Assembly (NCBI GenBank): GCA_964547105.1
Contig: CAZJLO010000018.1
Span: 1-33,468 of the forward strand
Reading direction: 5' to 3'
From: RXOA01 sp964547105
Lineage (GTDB): Bacteria > Bipolaricaulota > Bipolaricaulia > UBA7950 > UBA9294
DNA length: 33,468 nt
The stretch's first letter is position 1. Every line of letters starts with the position of its first letter. Positions 15,044 through 22,432 of this stretch are shown piece by piece. The notes below the pieces were generated by a model. The model saw nothing but the letters and a program-made list of their open reading frames with translations. It was not told the origin of the DNA and searched no databases. The position numbers and the translations under genes were made by a program.

Positions 15044-15901
15044 TTGCGCATCGTCATTGCCGGATTGGGGTTGGCGGGACGTCGTCTTCTTTCCCAGCTT
15101 GTTGCCCACCGTCACGAACTGGTTGCCATCGACCTCAATCAGGGAGCGTGCGACTTCGCCGCATCCTCGCTTGGCGTGATCGCCCTCTGCGGGAATGCCA
15201 CGGACATCAACTTGCTGGAGGAAGCGGATATCGGCCGAACCGACGTCGCCGTCGGTTTGCTGCGAGAGAGCGCTGACAATCTGGCCTTTGCCATCCTCGC
15301 ACGTAGTGCCGGGGCCTCACGGGTCATTGCCAGAATGCCCAACCCCCAATACCGCACGGCGTACGAGCAAGCAGGGGTATCCACGATCATCGATACGACA
15401 TCCTTGTTTCTCGATGAGCTTCTTCTGGAGATCGAGCGGCCGGATATCCGCCGTCTGGTCGATTTCGCTTCGGGTCGCGGGACGGTCGTTGTCGTGAGAG
15501 TTGTCGAGAAGTCCCGCGTTGCCGGTAAGACCATCCAGGAGATCTACGCCGACCGCCGGCAGCGGCACTCGTTCATCATCGGCGCCATCGTCCGATCGCT
15601 TGATAATGCGTTGATCCTCCCCACCGGCGTCGAACGGCTCCGCCCCGGCGATCGGCTGTTGCTTGTCTGTGCGGCTGGCGTGGCGGACGAGGCAGCCGAC
15701 TACTTCGAAGCACGGCGGCGCTGGCGGCGGCCGGCCCGGTCGCGCAAGGCGACTCGCGATCTCGACGCAATCGACGCGATCATCGAATCGGAGCAGCATT
15801 CCCCGCCCTACGAGGCCGACGGGGGAGAGAACATCGACGCCCAGCAATCCTCCCTCAACCAGCCAATATCCAATCCGACCGACGGTTCGCCTAGGGCGTG
15901 A
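15044..15901 (+). CDS. trkA: Trk potassium uptake regulatory protein TrkA
   Basis: 285 residues. Residues 1-120 are the RCK/TrkA-N Rossmann domain with the dinucleotide loop 'IVIAGLGLAGRRLLSQL', the acid at the end of strand 2 ('VAIDLN') and 'GNATDINLLEEADI'. Residues 135-220 are the TrkA-C (RCK-C) ligand domain. The last 60 residues are a polar arginine-rich tail not usual for the family. It has one RCK unit, so a tetramer of dimers on TrkH is expected, as in the single-RCK Trk/Ktr type. The start is TTG, backed by AGGAGG six bases upstream, and the gene follows trkH after 9 bases. Its end overlaps the convergent secreted-protein gene by 11 bases. Confidence 0.93.
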   Translation: MRIVIAGLGLAGRRLLSQLVAHRHELVAIDLNQGACDFAASSLGVIALCGNATDINLLEEADIGRTDVAVGLLRESADNLAFAILARSAGASRVIARMPNPQYRTAYEQAGVSTIIDTTSLFLDELLLEIERPDIRRLVDFASGRGTVVVVRVVEKSRVAGKTIQEIYADRRQRHSFIIGAIVRSLDNALILPTGVERLRPGDRLLLVCAAGVADEAADYFEARRRWRRPARSRKATRDLDAIDAIIESEQHSPPYEADGGENIDAQQSSLNQPISNPTDGSPRA

Positions 15902-16598
15902 TTGGCGGGTTGGGCGTCTTGCGCGACGGAGATTGAACGACACGAACCTGGGTGAACACCACCTGGAGAAAAGGCTGCTCAGCATCGCCAAGAATCAAGG
16001 TCGCCTCGGTTCGGCTTGCATCGGAGAACCCCGATTGATCGCGAAGAAGCGGGCTGTAGATCAGGCCGGACTGGCGGATGGCACCATCGTTTCTCCGAAG
16101 CGCATCTGCGACCATCCACCACCCGGGGATCGATTCCGGGTCGCCCGCGCCGCTCTCGGATGTCGCAACGATCTCGAATCGGGCTTCCCCGGCAAGCAGG
16201 GCATGCGTCACGGGAAGTGGGATGAGGCCCAGCCCGGTCCCCCCAAGGACGCTCCGCTCTACGAACACGGGAGATTCCGTATCGAGGGATGCCGAGCCAT
16301 ACACAGCGGAGGGTCGAGTGAACGTCCCGATCTCCTCGCCAAGCTCGATCCGGAAATCGACTGTTCCTCCCCGGCTCGGTGTCCAGGCAATTCTCATCTC
16401 TCCCGTGGCATCATACACCGGCGACCCGGCATAGCCGTAAGCGGCATCGCCCCCTCCGAAGACTGCGGGTGATTCCGCTTGGATCAGCCATTCAGGTAGG
16501 GACTCTTCGCTGGGTGGGGGCGGAATCCGGATGGCTGCGCCGGCGATGACAAGCAATGCCGCCATCACTGCCAAGACGTAGGGAATCCATCGCATCAT
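15891..16598 (-). CDS. Exported or membrane-anchored protein of unknown function
   Basis: 235 residues, family not recognised. Residues 5-24 are a hydrophobic signal or anchor ('YVLAVMAALLVIAGAAI'), followed by a proline-rich spacer 'IRIPPPPSEE'. The rest is predicted beta-rich, with alternating hydrophobic strands such as 'TVDFRIELGEE' and 'EARFEIVATSE', and ends in a proline tail. It has no lipobox cysteine. It lies 54 bases after the CsgG-like gene on the same strand and is probably in its operon, so the two may work together at the envelope. ATG 16598 and ATG 16595 are both possible starts. It overlaps trkA tail to tail. Confidence 0.65.
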   Translation of the reverse strand: MMRWIPYVLAVMAALLVIAGAAIRIPPPPSEESLPEWLIQAESPAVFGGGDAAYGYAGSPVYDATGEMRIAWTPSRGGTVDFRIELGEEIGTFTRPSAVYGSASLDTESPVFVERSVLGGTGLGLIPLPVTHALLAGEARFEIVATSESGAGDPESIPGWWMVADALRRNDGAIRQSGLIYSPLLRDQSGFSDASRTEATLILGDAEQPFLQVVFTQVRVVQSPSRKTPNPPITP

Positions 16599-16652
16599 CG
16601 CTTGAGATCACTCTCCATTGCGCGGGCTCGCTTTCGAATCGGTGCGGGCTGC

Positions 16653-17627
16653 CTATTGTTCTATCACAAACGGTTTTTCAAACGCCGCCACACCGTTCAG
16701 GATCCCCACCACCGTGTACCGCCCGCCGGCAAGCCCGTGGATGTTGAGCGAGTACAACCGCCATTCCCCTTGTTGCAGAACATCCACAGCTTCGCTCACG
16801 ACTCGATTCTCATCATCCAGCCAGATGATCATCATCTCATCATCGGCTTTGACTCGCGTGTAGTGAATCACCAGGTCGGCTTGAGCTTGCTCATCGGTTG
16901 CCGAGAACCGGGTTGTCTCGTCACGCCCGATCAAGCCGTCTCGCTTCCGTTCCACATCGCGGAACAGTCCGTACCGTAGCTCGCGTGTGTAGGTGTCGGT
17001 CAACGTCGAAGCAACATCCCTGGCCATGTCGTCCGCCGCAGCAGCAATCAATGCATCGTATCCGATGAACACCGTACCCGATCGCACGATGACGCTATCT
17101 TCTCCCATCGAGTCGATCACCGCTTCCATCCGCCCTGTTGTTGCGTTAATCACTTCGATCTGAGCAAGAACGCGGACGGAATGTTCGATCGCCGACACCG
17201 AGGCCGTGCACTGACCGTCGGCCCATGACTCGCAGATCGTCGTCTCCTGCTCGAGAAACTGGACGCTGTAGATCGTTCCGCCAATCAATCGGGCGACCCC
17301 CATGAGGGATCCAATGCGTGCCGCCGTGTCCGGATCGAGAGAGCCGATCTTCCCAAGAACCTGCTCGCCCAACAACGCATCCAAATCGTGGCGGCTGTAC
17401 ACCTCGATGCCGGGCGCCTGGACAAGACGCGCTTGCGTTCTTGCGCCAACTGTTTCGCCCGCGCTTGGCCAAGTCGAGCTGTTGGCGAACGGGAGAACTG
17501 CCACATCGAGCCGCTCCATGGAGATCACAGCTCGTTGCGGCGGTTCCGGGATCATCCACGCCGCAAGCGCCGCAATCAACGCGATTCCTACCACCACTGC
17601 AACAAGCATCCCTCTCGTGCCATCCAT
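16653..17627 (-). CDS. CsgG-like envelope protein
   Basis: 324 residues. One N-terminal hydrophobic segment ('GMLVAVVVGIALIAALAAWM') serves as a signal anchor; there is no lipobox. Residues 35-200 have the CsgG/LpoB/FlgO-type core: 'RLDVAVLPFANSS', a helix, 'QAPGIEVYSRHDLDALLGEQ', 'DTAARIGSLMGVARLIGGTI', and a later strand 'RVLAQIEVINATTGRMEAVI'. Members of this fold export curli subunits, activate penicillin-binding proteins or form flagellar rings; which role applies here is unknown. A C-terminal domain (about 225-324) adds a beta-rich part with 'DLVIHYTRVKADDEMMIIW'. The start was chosen for GGAGAGGAGAG just upstream of ATG 17627 and because the hydrophobic segment follows at once. A secreted protein of unknown function follows in the operon. 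Confidence 0.75.
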   Translation of the reverse strand: MDGTRGMLVAVVVGIALIAALAAWMIPEPPQRAVISMERLDVAVLPFANSSTWPSAGETVGARTQARLVQAPGIEVYSRHDLDALLGEQVLGKIGSLDPDTAARIGSLMGVARLIGGTIYSVQFLEQETTICESWADGQCTASVSAIEHSVRVLAQIEVINATTGRMEAVIDSMGEDSVIVRSGTVFIGYDALIAAAADDMARDVASTLTDTYTRELRYGLFRDVERKRDGLIGRDETTRFSATDEQAQADLVIHYTRVKADDEMMIIWLDDENRVVSEAVDVLQQGEWRLYSLNIHGLAGGRYTVVGILNGVAAFEKPFVIEQ

Positions 17628-17828
17628 TTGCTCTCCTCTCCCGCCAGCCCGTGTGGCGCTACGGTGCACGCCGGTCACAACTGCCTGGATGACTTTGCTA
17701 CCTACATCATCCGAGCGCAAGGGCGACGACGCGGCTACCCTGTTCATCCGCGTGAGCGGCATGCGGGATCGTCCGATTGGAGTTGCTCCGCTTTGGGAGT
17801 TGCCCGTATTTTGTGTAGGCCACATTGC

Positions 17829-17845
17829 AGTACGAGGTTCGTACT
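17829..17845. repeat. Inverted repeat in the mscL leader
   Basis: AGTACGA (17829-17835), a GGT centre, and TCGTACT (17839-17845): perfect 7-bp arms, ending five bases before the AGGAGG of mscL. It could be an operator for a dimeric regulator or a hairpin that affects translation of mscL. Confidence 0.5.
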
Positions 17846-17862
17846 CAAAGGAGGAGATCATC

Positions 17863-18135
17863 TTGAAGGGGTTCAAGGAGTTCATCACTCGCGGGAATCT
17901 GCCGCAAATCGCTGTGGCTTTCTTGATCGGGATGGCATTCGCCGCCCTGGTGTCCTCGTTCATCAACGACCTGATCATGCCGATCATCGGGAAACTNNNN
18001 NNNNNNNNNNNNNNNNNNNNNNNNNNNNNNNNNNNNNNNNNNNNNNNNNNNNNNNNNNNNNNNNNNNNNNNNNNNNNNNNNNNNNNNNNNNNNNNNGACG
18101 CTGTCCGCTGTCCGCATTGCACGTCGGAGTTGTAG
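17863..18135 (+). CDS. mscL: Large-conductance mechanosensitive channel (gap inside)
   Basis: The N-terminus 'KGFKEFITRGNLPQIAVAFL' and 'SSFINDLIMPIIGK' are the N-terminal helix and first membrane helix of MscL, the pore that opens under membrane tension and releases solutes at osmotic downshock. The 100-base N run begins right after TM1. The C-terminus visible after the gap, 'DAVRCPHCTSEL', is the end of the variant that carries a cysteine pair (CxxC) at its C-terminus, probably half of a zinc ribbon whose other half lies in the gap. The frame is preserved across the gap, but MscL is about 130-150 residues, so well over 100 bases are missing. The start is TTG with AGGAGG eight bases before it. 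An inverted repeat precedes the ribosome site. Confidence 0.9.
   Translation: MKGFKEFITRGNLPQIAVAFLIGMAFAALVSSFINDLIMPIIGKXXXXXXXXXXXXXXXXXXXXXXXXXXXXXXXXXXDAVRCPHCTSEL
17997..18096. other. Assembly gap (100 N) inside mscL
   Basis: Exactly 100 unknown bases. MscL length suggests at least 200 missing bases, including the second membrane helix. Confidence 0.97.
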
Positions 18136-18138
18136 CCG

Positions 18139-18165
18139 GTTGCTCAGGATGGTTCCGGGAGCAAC
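18139..18165 (+). terminator. Hairpin after mscL, possible terminator
   Basis: GTTGCTC (18139-18145) and GAGCAAC (18159-18165) form a perfect 7-bp stem three bases after the mscL stop and before the nfeD promoter. No T-run follows, so termination is uncertain. Confidence 0.35.
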
Positions 18166-18184
18166 ACCTGCCGCCCGGCCGAAC

Positions 18185-18213
18185 TTGTGTTTGTCACCAG
18201 TTTTTCCTACATT
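18185..18213 (+). promoter_or_regulatory. Promoter of the nfeD-floA operon (leaderless type)
   Basis: TTGTGT (18185-18190), a 17-base spacer, then TACATT (18208-18213). The ATG-ATG pair at 18220 and 18223 starts 6 or 9 bases after the -10 box, with only GGAAG between, too near for a normal ribosome site. Confidence 0.6.
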
Positions 18214-18219
18214 GGAAGC

Positions 18220-19566
18220 ATGATGAAACGATTCGGAATCGCTGTCTTGCTTCTGTTGGGGATCGCCGTTTCGCTATCCGCGGATGTGTGGGTTCTCACG
18301 ATTGACGGTGAAATCGGCCGGGGGAGCACAACGTACGTGCGGCGTGGGATTGCTGACGCAGAGGAGTCGCGAGCCGAGGCGATCATCCTTGTCCTGTCCA
18401 CCCCGGGGGGGTATCTCGACGCGGCCGTCACCATCCGCGATCAGCTTCTCGATACAACGATCCGCACAATCGCCTACATCGATCGGGAAGCATTCTCCGC
18501 CGGCGCACTTCTTGCGCTTGCCTGTGATTCCATCTACATGGCTCCCGGCGGCGTCATTGGCGCCGCGGCACCTGTTCTGATTGAGGGGACGTCCGTCATC
18601 ACCGCGTCCGAGAAGGAAGTCGCCGCAACACGATCGCTGTTCGCCGCCACCGCTGAAGCCACCGGCAAGCCCACCGATCTAGCGGAAGCGATGGTGGATC
18701 CAGACGTGGTCGTTCCCGATGTCATCGAGGCGGACAAGCTCCTCAGCCTGACAACCCAGCAGGCGATCACGCTGGGCATTGCCACCGCGGAAGCGGGATC
18801 GCTCGACGCGCTGCTCGCTGCCGAGACCCTCGACGGCGCGAACACGATCCAGTTCCAGTCACGCACCGTTGATCAGATCGTCGACACCCTCACCGTTCCA
18901 TGGCTGGCGGCGGTGTTGATCACCATCGGGCTCGTCGGGCTGTTCATTGAGATGCTGGTCCCCGGAATCGGCGTATTCGGGATTGTCGGAACGCTGTGTC
19001 TTGTCGCGTTTTTCTGGGCGAATTTCCTTGTCGGCCTCGCGGGATGGGAGTCGATTGCCTTTGTTCTCGGAGGCTTCTTCGCAGTCATTCTCGAAGTGTT
19101 CGCATTCACCGCAGTGGATTTCGGACTGACGGGATTGCTTGGCTTGGTTTTGATCGGGCTCGGGTTCTACACAGCGATGACCGGGCCGTTTACCCGGTCA
19201 CAGGACACGCTCACTGCCGTGGCCGCGGTCATCGGAGGCGTCTTCGTCACGATCGTGGTTGTGTTCGTGCTTCTCGCCCGCCTTCCCAAGACACGACTGA
19301 GGCTAGGTGGCGTGATCCTACCTACGGCGATCACCGGGCACGCGTCTACAAAAGGCGGGCAAGAAGGGGGCGATTCATCGAATCCTGAATGGGTCGGGCA
19401 AGTGGGTGTCGCGGTGACGGATTTGAGGCCGATCGGCGCCGGCTTGTTCGGCGCACAACGCATCGATGTGATCTGCGAAGAGGGATTCCTGCAAAAGGGG
19501 ACTCCGATCGTGATCACGCGGGATGATGGCTATCGCAAGGCGGTTCGAAAAAGGGAGATATCGTGA
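18220..19566 (+). CDS. NfeD-family protein with ClpP-class serine protease domain
   Basis: 448 residues, the long NfeD form. A signal peptide (3-21) is followed by a ClpP-like protease domain (22-220): 'STPGGYLDAA', the catalytic serine S93 in 'AFSAGALLAL', and a likely catalytic lysine K132 about 40 residues later, as in the archaeal homologue that cleaves stomatin. Four or five membrane helices follow (235-365), then a short OB-fold NfeD domain at the C-terminus ('VGVAVTDLRPIGAGLF...'). It works with SPFH proteins; here the floA gene overlaps its stop, a classic pairing. It acts in membrane quality control or microdomain organisation. An upstream GTG (18187) lies inside the promoter and is rejected; the second ATG (18223) may be the real start. 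Confidence 0.92.
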   Translation: MMKRFGIAVLLLLGIAVSLSADVWVLTIDGEIGRGSTTYVRRGIADAEESRAEAIILVLSTPGGYLDAAVTIRDQLLDTTIRTIAYIDREAFSAGALLALACDSIYMAPGGVIGAAAPVLIEGTSVITASEKEVAATRSLFAATAEATGKPTDLAEAMVDPDVVVPDVIEADKLLSLTTQQAITLGIATAEAGSLDALLAAETLDGANTIQFQSRTVDQIVDTLTVPWLAAVLITIGLVGLFIEMLVPGIGVFGIVGTLCLVAFFWANFLVGLAGWESIAFVLGGFFAVILEVFAFTAVDFGLTGLLGLVLIGLGFYTAMTGPFTRSQDTLTAVAAVIGGVFVTIVVVFVLLARLPKTRLRLGGVILPTAITGHASTKGGQEGGDSSNPEWVGQVGVAVTDLRPIGAGLFGAQRIDVICEEGFLQKGTPIVITRDDGYRKAVRKREIS

Positions 19567-20555
19567 ATACAGTCGCACTCGTCGTTCTGGCAGCTGTAGT
19601 CCTGCTGATCCTGTGGTTGTTCTTCTATTTCGTCCCGATTGCTCTGTGGATATCCGCGCTGGCCGCGGGTGTGCCGATCGGTCCGATGACTCTGGTCGGA
19701 ATGCGACTTCGGAAGGTGAATCCGCACCGCGTAATCGGACCCATGATCGCAGCATGGAAGGCGGGGCTCCGTCCGACCGTTTCCGATCTCGAAGCCCACT
19801 TCCTTGCCGGCGGCAACGTCGACCGCTTGGTGCGCGCACTGATCTCGTCAGACAAGGCAAACATCGAACTCGGCTTCCAGCGAGCCGCGGCGATCGATCT
19901 TGCCGGCAGGGATGTCCTCGACGCCGTCGCGATGTCCGTGAATCCGCGGGTGATCGAGACGCCGAAGATCGGTGCGGTTGCCAAGGACGGAATCCAGCTG
20001 TTCGCGACGGCCCGAGTAACGGTGCGGGCGAACATCGAACGGCTTGTGGGTGGGGCCACGGAGGAGACCATCATCGCTCGCGTGGGGGAAGGAATCGTCT
20101 CCGCGATCGGATCGGCATCCTCTCATAAGGAAGTGCTAGAGAATCCGGACTCGATTTCGCGACTTGTCCTGAACAAGGGACTTGATGCAGGCACCGCTTT
20201 CGAGCTTCTCTCGATCGATATTGCGGATGTCGATGTCGGCAAGAACATCGGCGCCCAACTGCAGACCGATCAGGCCGAAGCGGATCTCAAGGTCGGTCGG
20301 GCCAAGGCGGAAGAGCGAAGAGCGATGGCCGTTGCCCGCGAGCAGGAGATGCGTGCCCTGGTCGAGGAGCGCCGCGCCGCCGTCGTCGAAGCCGAAGCTG
20401 AGGTTCCGAGAGCGATTTCGGAGGCATTTCGAAACGGACATCTCGGCATCATGGACTACTACCGGATGCGGAATGTCCAAGCCGACACCCGGATGAGAGA
20501 TGGGTTCGCCGGACAGGATCGTGGCACGACGTCCGCCGGAGAGGACCTGACATGA
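19563..20555 (+). CDS. floA: Flotillin-like protein FloA
   Basis: 330 residues. Organises functional membrane microdomains with flotillin. A membrane-inserted hairpin (3-40, 'LVVLAAVVLLILWLFFY') is followed by the SPFH domain and a coiled coil rich in A/E/R (about 245-290). Signature stretches match FloA: 'NPHRVIGPMIAAWKAGL', 'GGNVDRLVRALISSDKA', 'RDVLDAVAMSVNP', 'KDGIQLFATARVTVRAN', and 'LSIDIADVDVGKNIGAQL'. The start is GTG overlapping the nfeD stop (GTGA), so translation is coupled to nfeD. A 39-codon ORF overlaps its own stop. Confidence 0.95.
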   Translation: MNTVALVVLAAVVLLILWLFFYFVPIALWISALAAGVPIGPMTLVGMRLRKVNPHRVIGPMIAAWKAGLRPTVSDLEAHFLAGGNVDRLVRALISSDKANIELGFQRAAAIDLAGRDVLDAVAMSVNPRVIETPKIGAVAKDGIQLFATARVTVRANIERLVGGATEETIIARVGEGIVSAIGSASSHKEVLENPDSISRLVLNKGLDAGTAFELLSIDIADVDVGKNIGAQLQTDQAEADLKVGRAKAEERRAMAVAREQEMRALVEERRAAVVEAEAEVPRAISEAFRNGHLGIMDYYRMRNVQADTRMRDGFAGQDRGTTSAGEDLT

Positions 20556-20671
20556 CCACCCCCTCCAACCAGCGCAAGAAGCTGCTGCTCATTCTCGAAC
20601 GCGATCCACGAACCGCAGTGATTCTGGCTGAGATCCTCGCCCCTCCGGTCAGCGCGAGGCCGCCAAGCTGA
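20552..20671 (+). CDS. Small ORF coupled to floA
   Basis: 39 codons starting in an ATGA overlap with the floA stop. The peptide begins 'MTTPSNQRKKLLLILERDPR' and continues TAVILAEILAPPVSARPPS: a basic helix, then an amphipathic stretch with a Pro-rich end. No family is known to me. The exact stop-start overlap and the protein-like composition argue for translation; the short length argues against. It could be a small partner of NfeD/FloA. Confidence 0.45.
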   Translation: MTTPSNQRKKLLLILERDPRTAVILAEILAPPVSARPPS

Positions 20672-20715
20672 TCGTCGATCGTTGATCGGATGCGGGGCGG
20701 AAGGCACATCTGCGT

Positions 20716-20744
20716 TTGCCCGCCGCCTCGCGGAGATCTACAAT
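20716..20744 (+). promoter_or_regulatory. Promoter of the CDP-alcohol phosphotransferase gene
   Basis: TTGCCC (20716-20721), a 17-base spacer, then TACAAT (20739-20744). The mRNA would have a leader of about 15 bases containing GGGGGAG before ATG 20767. Confidence 0.6.
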
Positions 20745-20766
20745 GGTCGCAGGATGGGGGAGAGTG

Positions 20767-21276
20767 ATGCAAAGGCTGCCAGATATACTGACTGCATCGC
20801 GGGGGTTGCTTGCCTTGGCGATGGTTGCACTGGGTTTCGTCGGGCCGGAGGCGCTGACGGCCATCGTTGTGTTGACGATGATCGGCTGGACCACCGACAT
20901 ATTTGACGGCCGGGTCGCCCGTCGACTTCAGAAACCTCCGACATGGATCGGAGAGCATGAGTTTGCGTTCGACATGCTCATGGTCCTCGGAGGCCTCTGC
21001 TACCTGGTGCTGGCGGGGTTTGTTCGAGTTCCCGTTGCCATCATCTATGTGGCGGTCGCCGCCGTGTTCATCAGCTACTTCCGCTCGAAGATGGTGACAA
21101 TGACATTCGCGGTGGTGTGGGTCGCCGCTCCGCTGTATTTCGCCTTTGTCTACCAACGAGCGGTTGCGTTTTGGTTCCTCGGCTGGATCATCATCGCTCT
21201 TCTTCTCGACTGGAGACGGTTCAAAGGTGTGGTCCTCGAATTCATCGAGAACGCCCGCCAATTAGCCCGCCGCTAG
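20767..21276 (+). CDS. CDP-alcohol phosphatidyltransferase-family protein, divergent motif
   Basis: 169 residues with about five membrane helices. Its start 'MQRLPDILTASRGLLALAMV' and 'DIFDGRVAR' (44-52) match the first half of the family motif D-x2-DG-x2-AR-x8-G-x3-D-x3-D. The second half is altered at family spacing: I61 where Gly is expected, E65 for the third Asp, and D69 intact. Enzymes of this family join CDP-diacylglycerol or CDP-alcohols to a second alcohol, giving phosphatidylglycerol-phosphate, phosphatidylinositol or similar lipids. The Glu could still bind metal, but activity and substrate are uncertain. ATG 20767 was chosen because GGGGGAG lies just upstream; ATG 20743 falls in the -10 box. 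Tail-to-tail with ruvB, overlapping it by 4 bases. Confidence 0.75.
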   Translation: MQRLPDILTASRGLLALAMVALGFVGPEALTAIVVLTMIGWTTDIFDGRVARRLQKPPTWIGEHEFAFDMLMVLGGLCYLVLAGFVRVPVAIIYVAVAAVFISYFRSKMVTMTFAVVWVAAPLYFAFVYQRAVAFWFLGWIIIALLLDWRRFKGVVLEFIENARQLARR

Positions 21277-22319
21277 AGATCCTCGAACAACGAGTTCTTG
21301 TTGTGCCCGAATCTCGAAGGCTCCATCCCCAAATGGACGTATCCCTGTTCGGTCGCGATACGTCCTTGAGGCGTCCGCTGGATCAACCCTTTCTGAATGA
21401 GAAACGGCTCGACGACATCGGTAAGGGTGTCTTTCTCTTCTGCAAGCGCCGCCGCCAGCGTGTCGAGGCCGACCGGTCCACCGCCGAACTTCTCGATCAG
21501 GACGCCCAGCACGGCGCGATCCAACTGATCCAACCCCTCTTCGTCGATCTTGAGCATTTCCAGGGCGCGCCGGGCAATCTCCGCATCGATCTTCCCTTCG
21601 CCCTTGACTTGCGCGAAATCCCGCGTTCGCTTGAGAAGACGATTAGCGATTCTCGGGGTTCCCCTAGCTCGTGTCGCCAGTTCCAGCGCGCCTTCCGCCG
21701 TAACATCCACACCGAGAAGCGATCCCGCACGTCGAATGATCGCCGCCAATTCCTCTGCGCCGTAGAAACTCAAGCGGAAGGAGACTTCAAAACGATCCCG
21801 CAGCGGCGCGGAGATCAACCCGGAGCGCGTCGTGGCTCCAATGAGTGTGAACGGCGGCAAATCGATCCGGAGAGACTGCGCATTGGGTCCTTCACCGAGG
21901 ATAATGTCGATCTTGGAGTCTTCCATCGCCGGGTAAAGGATCTCTTCTACGTTTCGCCGTAGCCGATGGATCTCATCAATGAACAATACGTCGCACGGCT
22001 GAAGATTGGTCAGAATCGCCGCCAGATCGCCGGCTTTGTCAATCGCCGGACCTGACGTGACTCGGATATTGACGCCCATCTCCGATGCAATAATGTGAGC
22101 CAATGTGGTCTTGCCCAATCCCGGAGGGGAGTGGAGCAGCACATGGTCAAGATGCTCACCGCGTTTCTGAGCCGCACAAACGTAGATGCGGAGCTTCTCA
22201 CGGATATCTTCCTGCCCTACGAACTCATCCAACCGGGAAGGGCGGAGATTCGTCAGAATCTCTTCTTCGGATACATCGTCAGAATGGTAATTGGGATCGG
22301 CAATTCGTTCATCACGCAT
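21273..22319 (-). CDS. ruvB: Holliday junction branch-migration helicase RuvB
   Basis: 348 residues, usual for RuvB. The hexameric AAA+ motor drives branch migration with RuvA. Walker A 'PPGLGKTT' (65-72), Walker B 'IDEIHR' (D115, E116), sensor 1 'IGATTRSG' and a C-terminal winged helix ('LIQRTPQGRIAT') are all present. The start at 22319 gives the family N-terminus 'MRDERIADPNYHSDD'; an open frame continuing to 22418 runs through the promoter and is rejected. ruvA and ruvC are not in this window. The ATG lies 11 bases after a good -10 box with no Shine-Dalgarno site, again suggesting a leaderless or near-leaderless mRNA. Confidence 0.97.
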   Translation of the reverse strand: MRDERIADPNYHSDDVSEEEILTNLRPSRLDEFVGQEDIREKLRIYVCAAQKRGEHLDHVLLHSPPGLGKTTLAHIIASEMGVNIRVTSGPAIDKAGDLAAILTNLQPCDVLFIDEIHRLRRNVEEILYPAMEDSKIDIILGEGPNAQSLRIDLPPFTLIGATTRSGLISAPLRDRFEVSFRLSFYGAEELAAIIRRAGSLLGVDVTAEGALELATRARGTPRIANRLLKRTRDFAQVKGEGKIDAEIARRALEMLKIDEEGLDQLDRAVLGVLIEKFGGGPVGLDTLAAALAEEKDTLTDVVEPFLIQKGLIQRTPQGRIATEQGYVHLGMEPSRFGHNKNSLFEDL

Positions 22320-22330
22320 TGGTTTTTCGC

Positions 22331-22360
22331 ATTGTACCGTTCCGCATCCCATGCGTTCAA
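22331..22360 (-). promoter_or_regulatory. Promoter of ruvB (near-leaderless type)
   Basis: On the minus strand TTGAAC (22355-22360), an 18-base spacer, then TACAAT (22331-22336). The ruvB ATG is 11 bases further, so the leader would be about four bases. Confidence 0.6.
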
Positions 22361-22432
22361 CTCGCCGCGCCCTGAGGGATCGGTGGTGCCTTTCAAGTAC
22401 CATAGCCACAGGATCCACAAACGGGAGGCGGT

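Noticed and set aside
22320..22418. Longer RuvB start at 22418
   Set aside because: It runs through the TTGAAC/TACAAT promoter and adds 33 residues not seen in RuvB.
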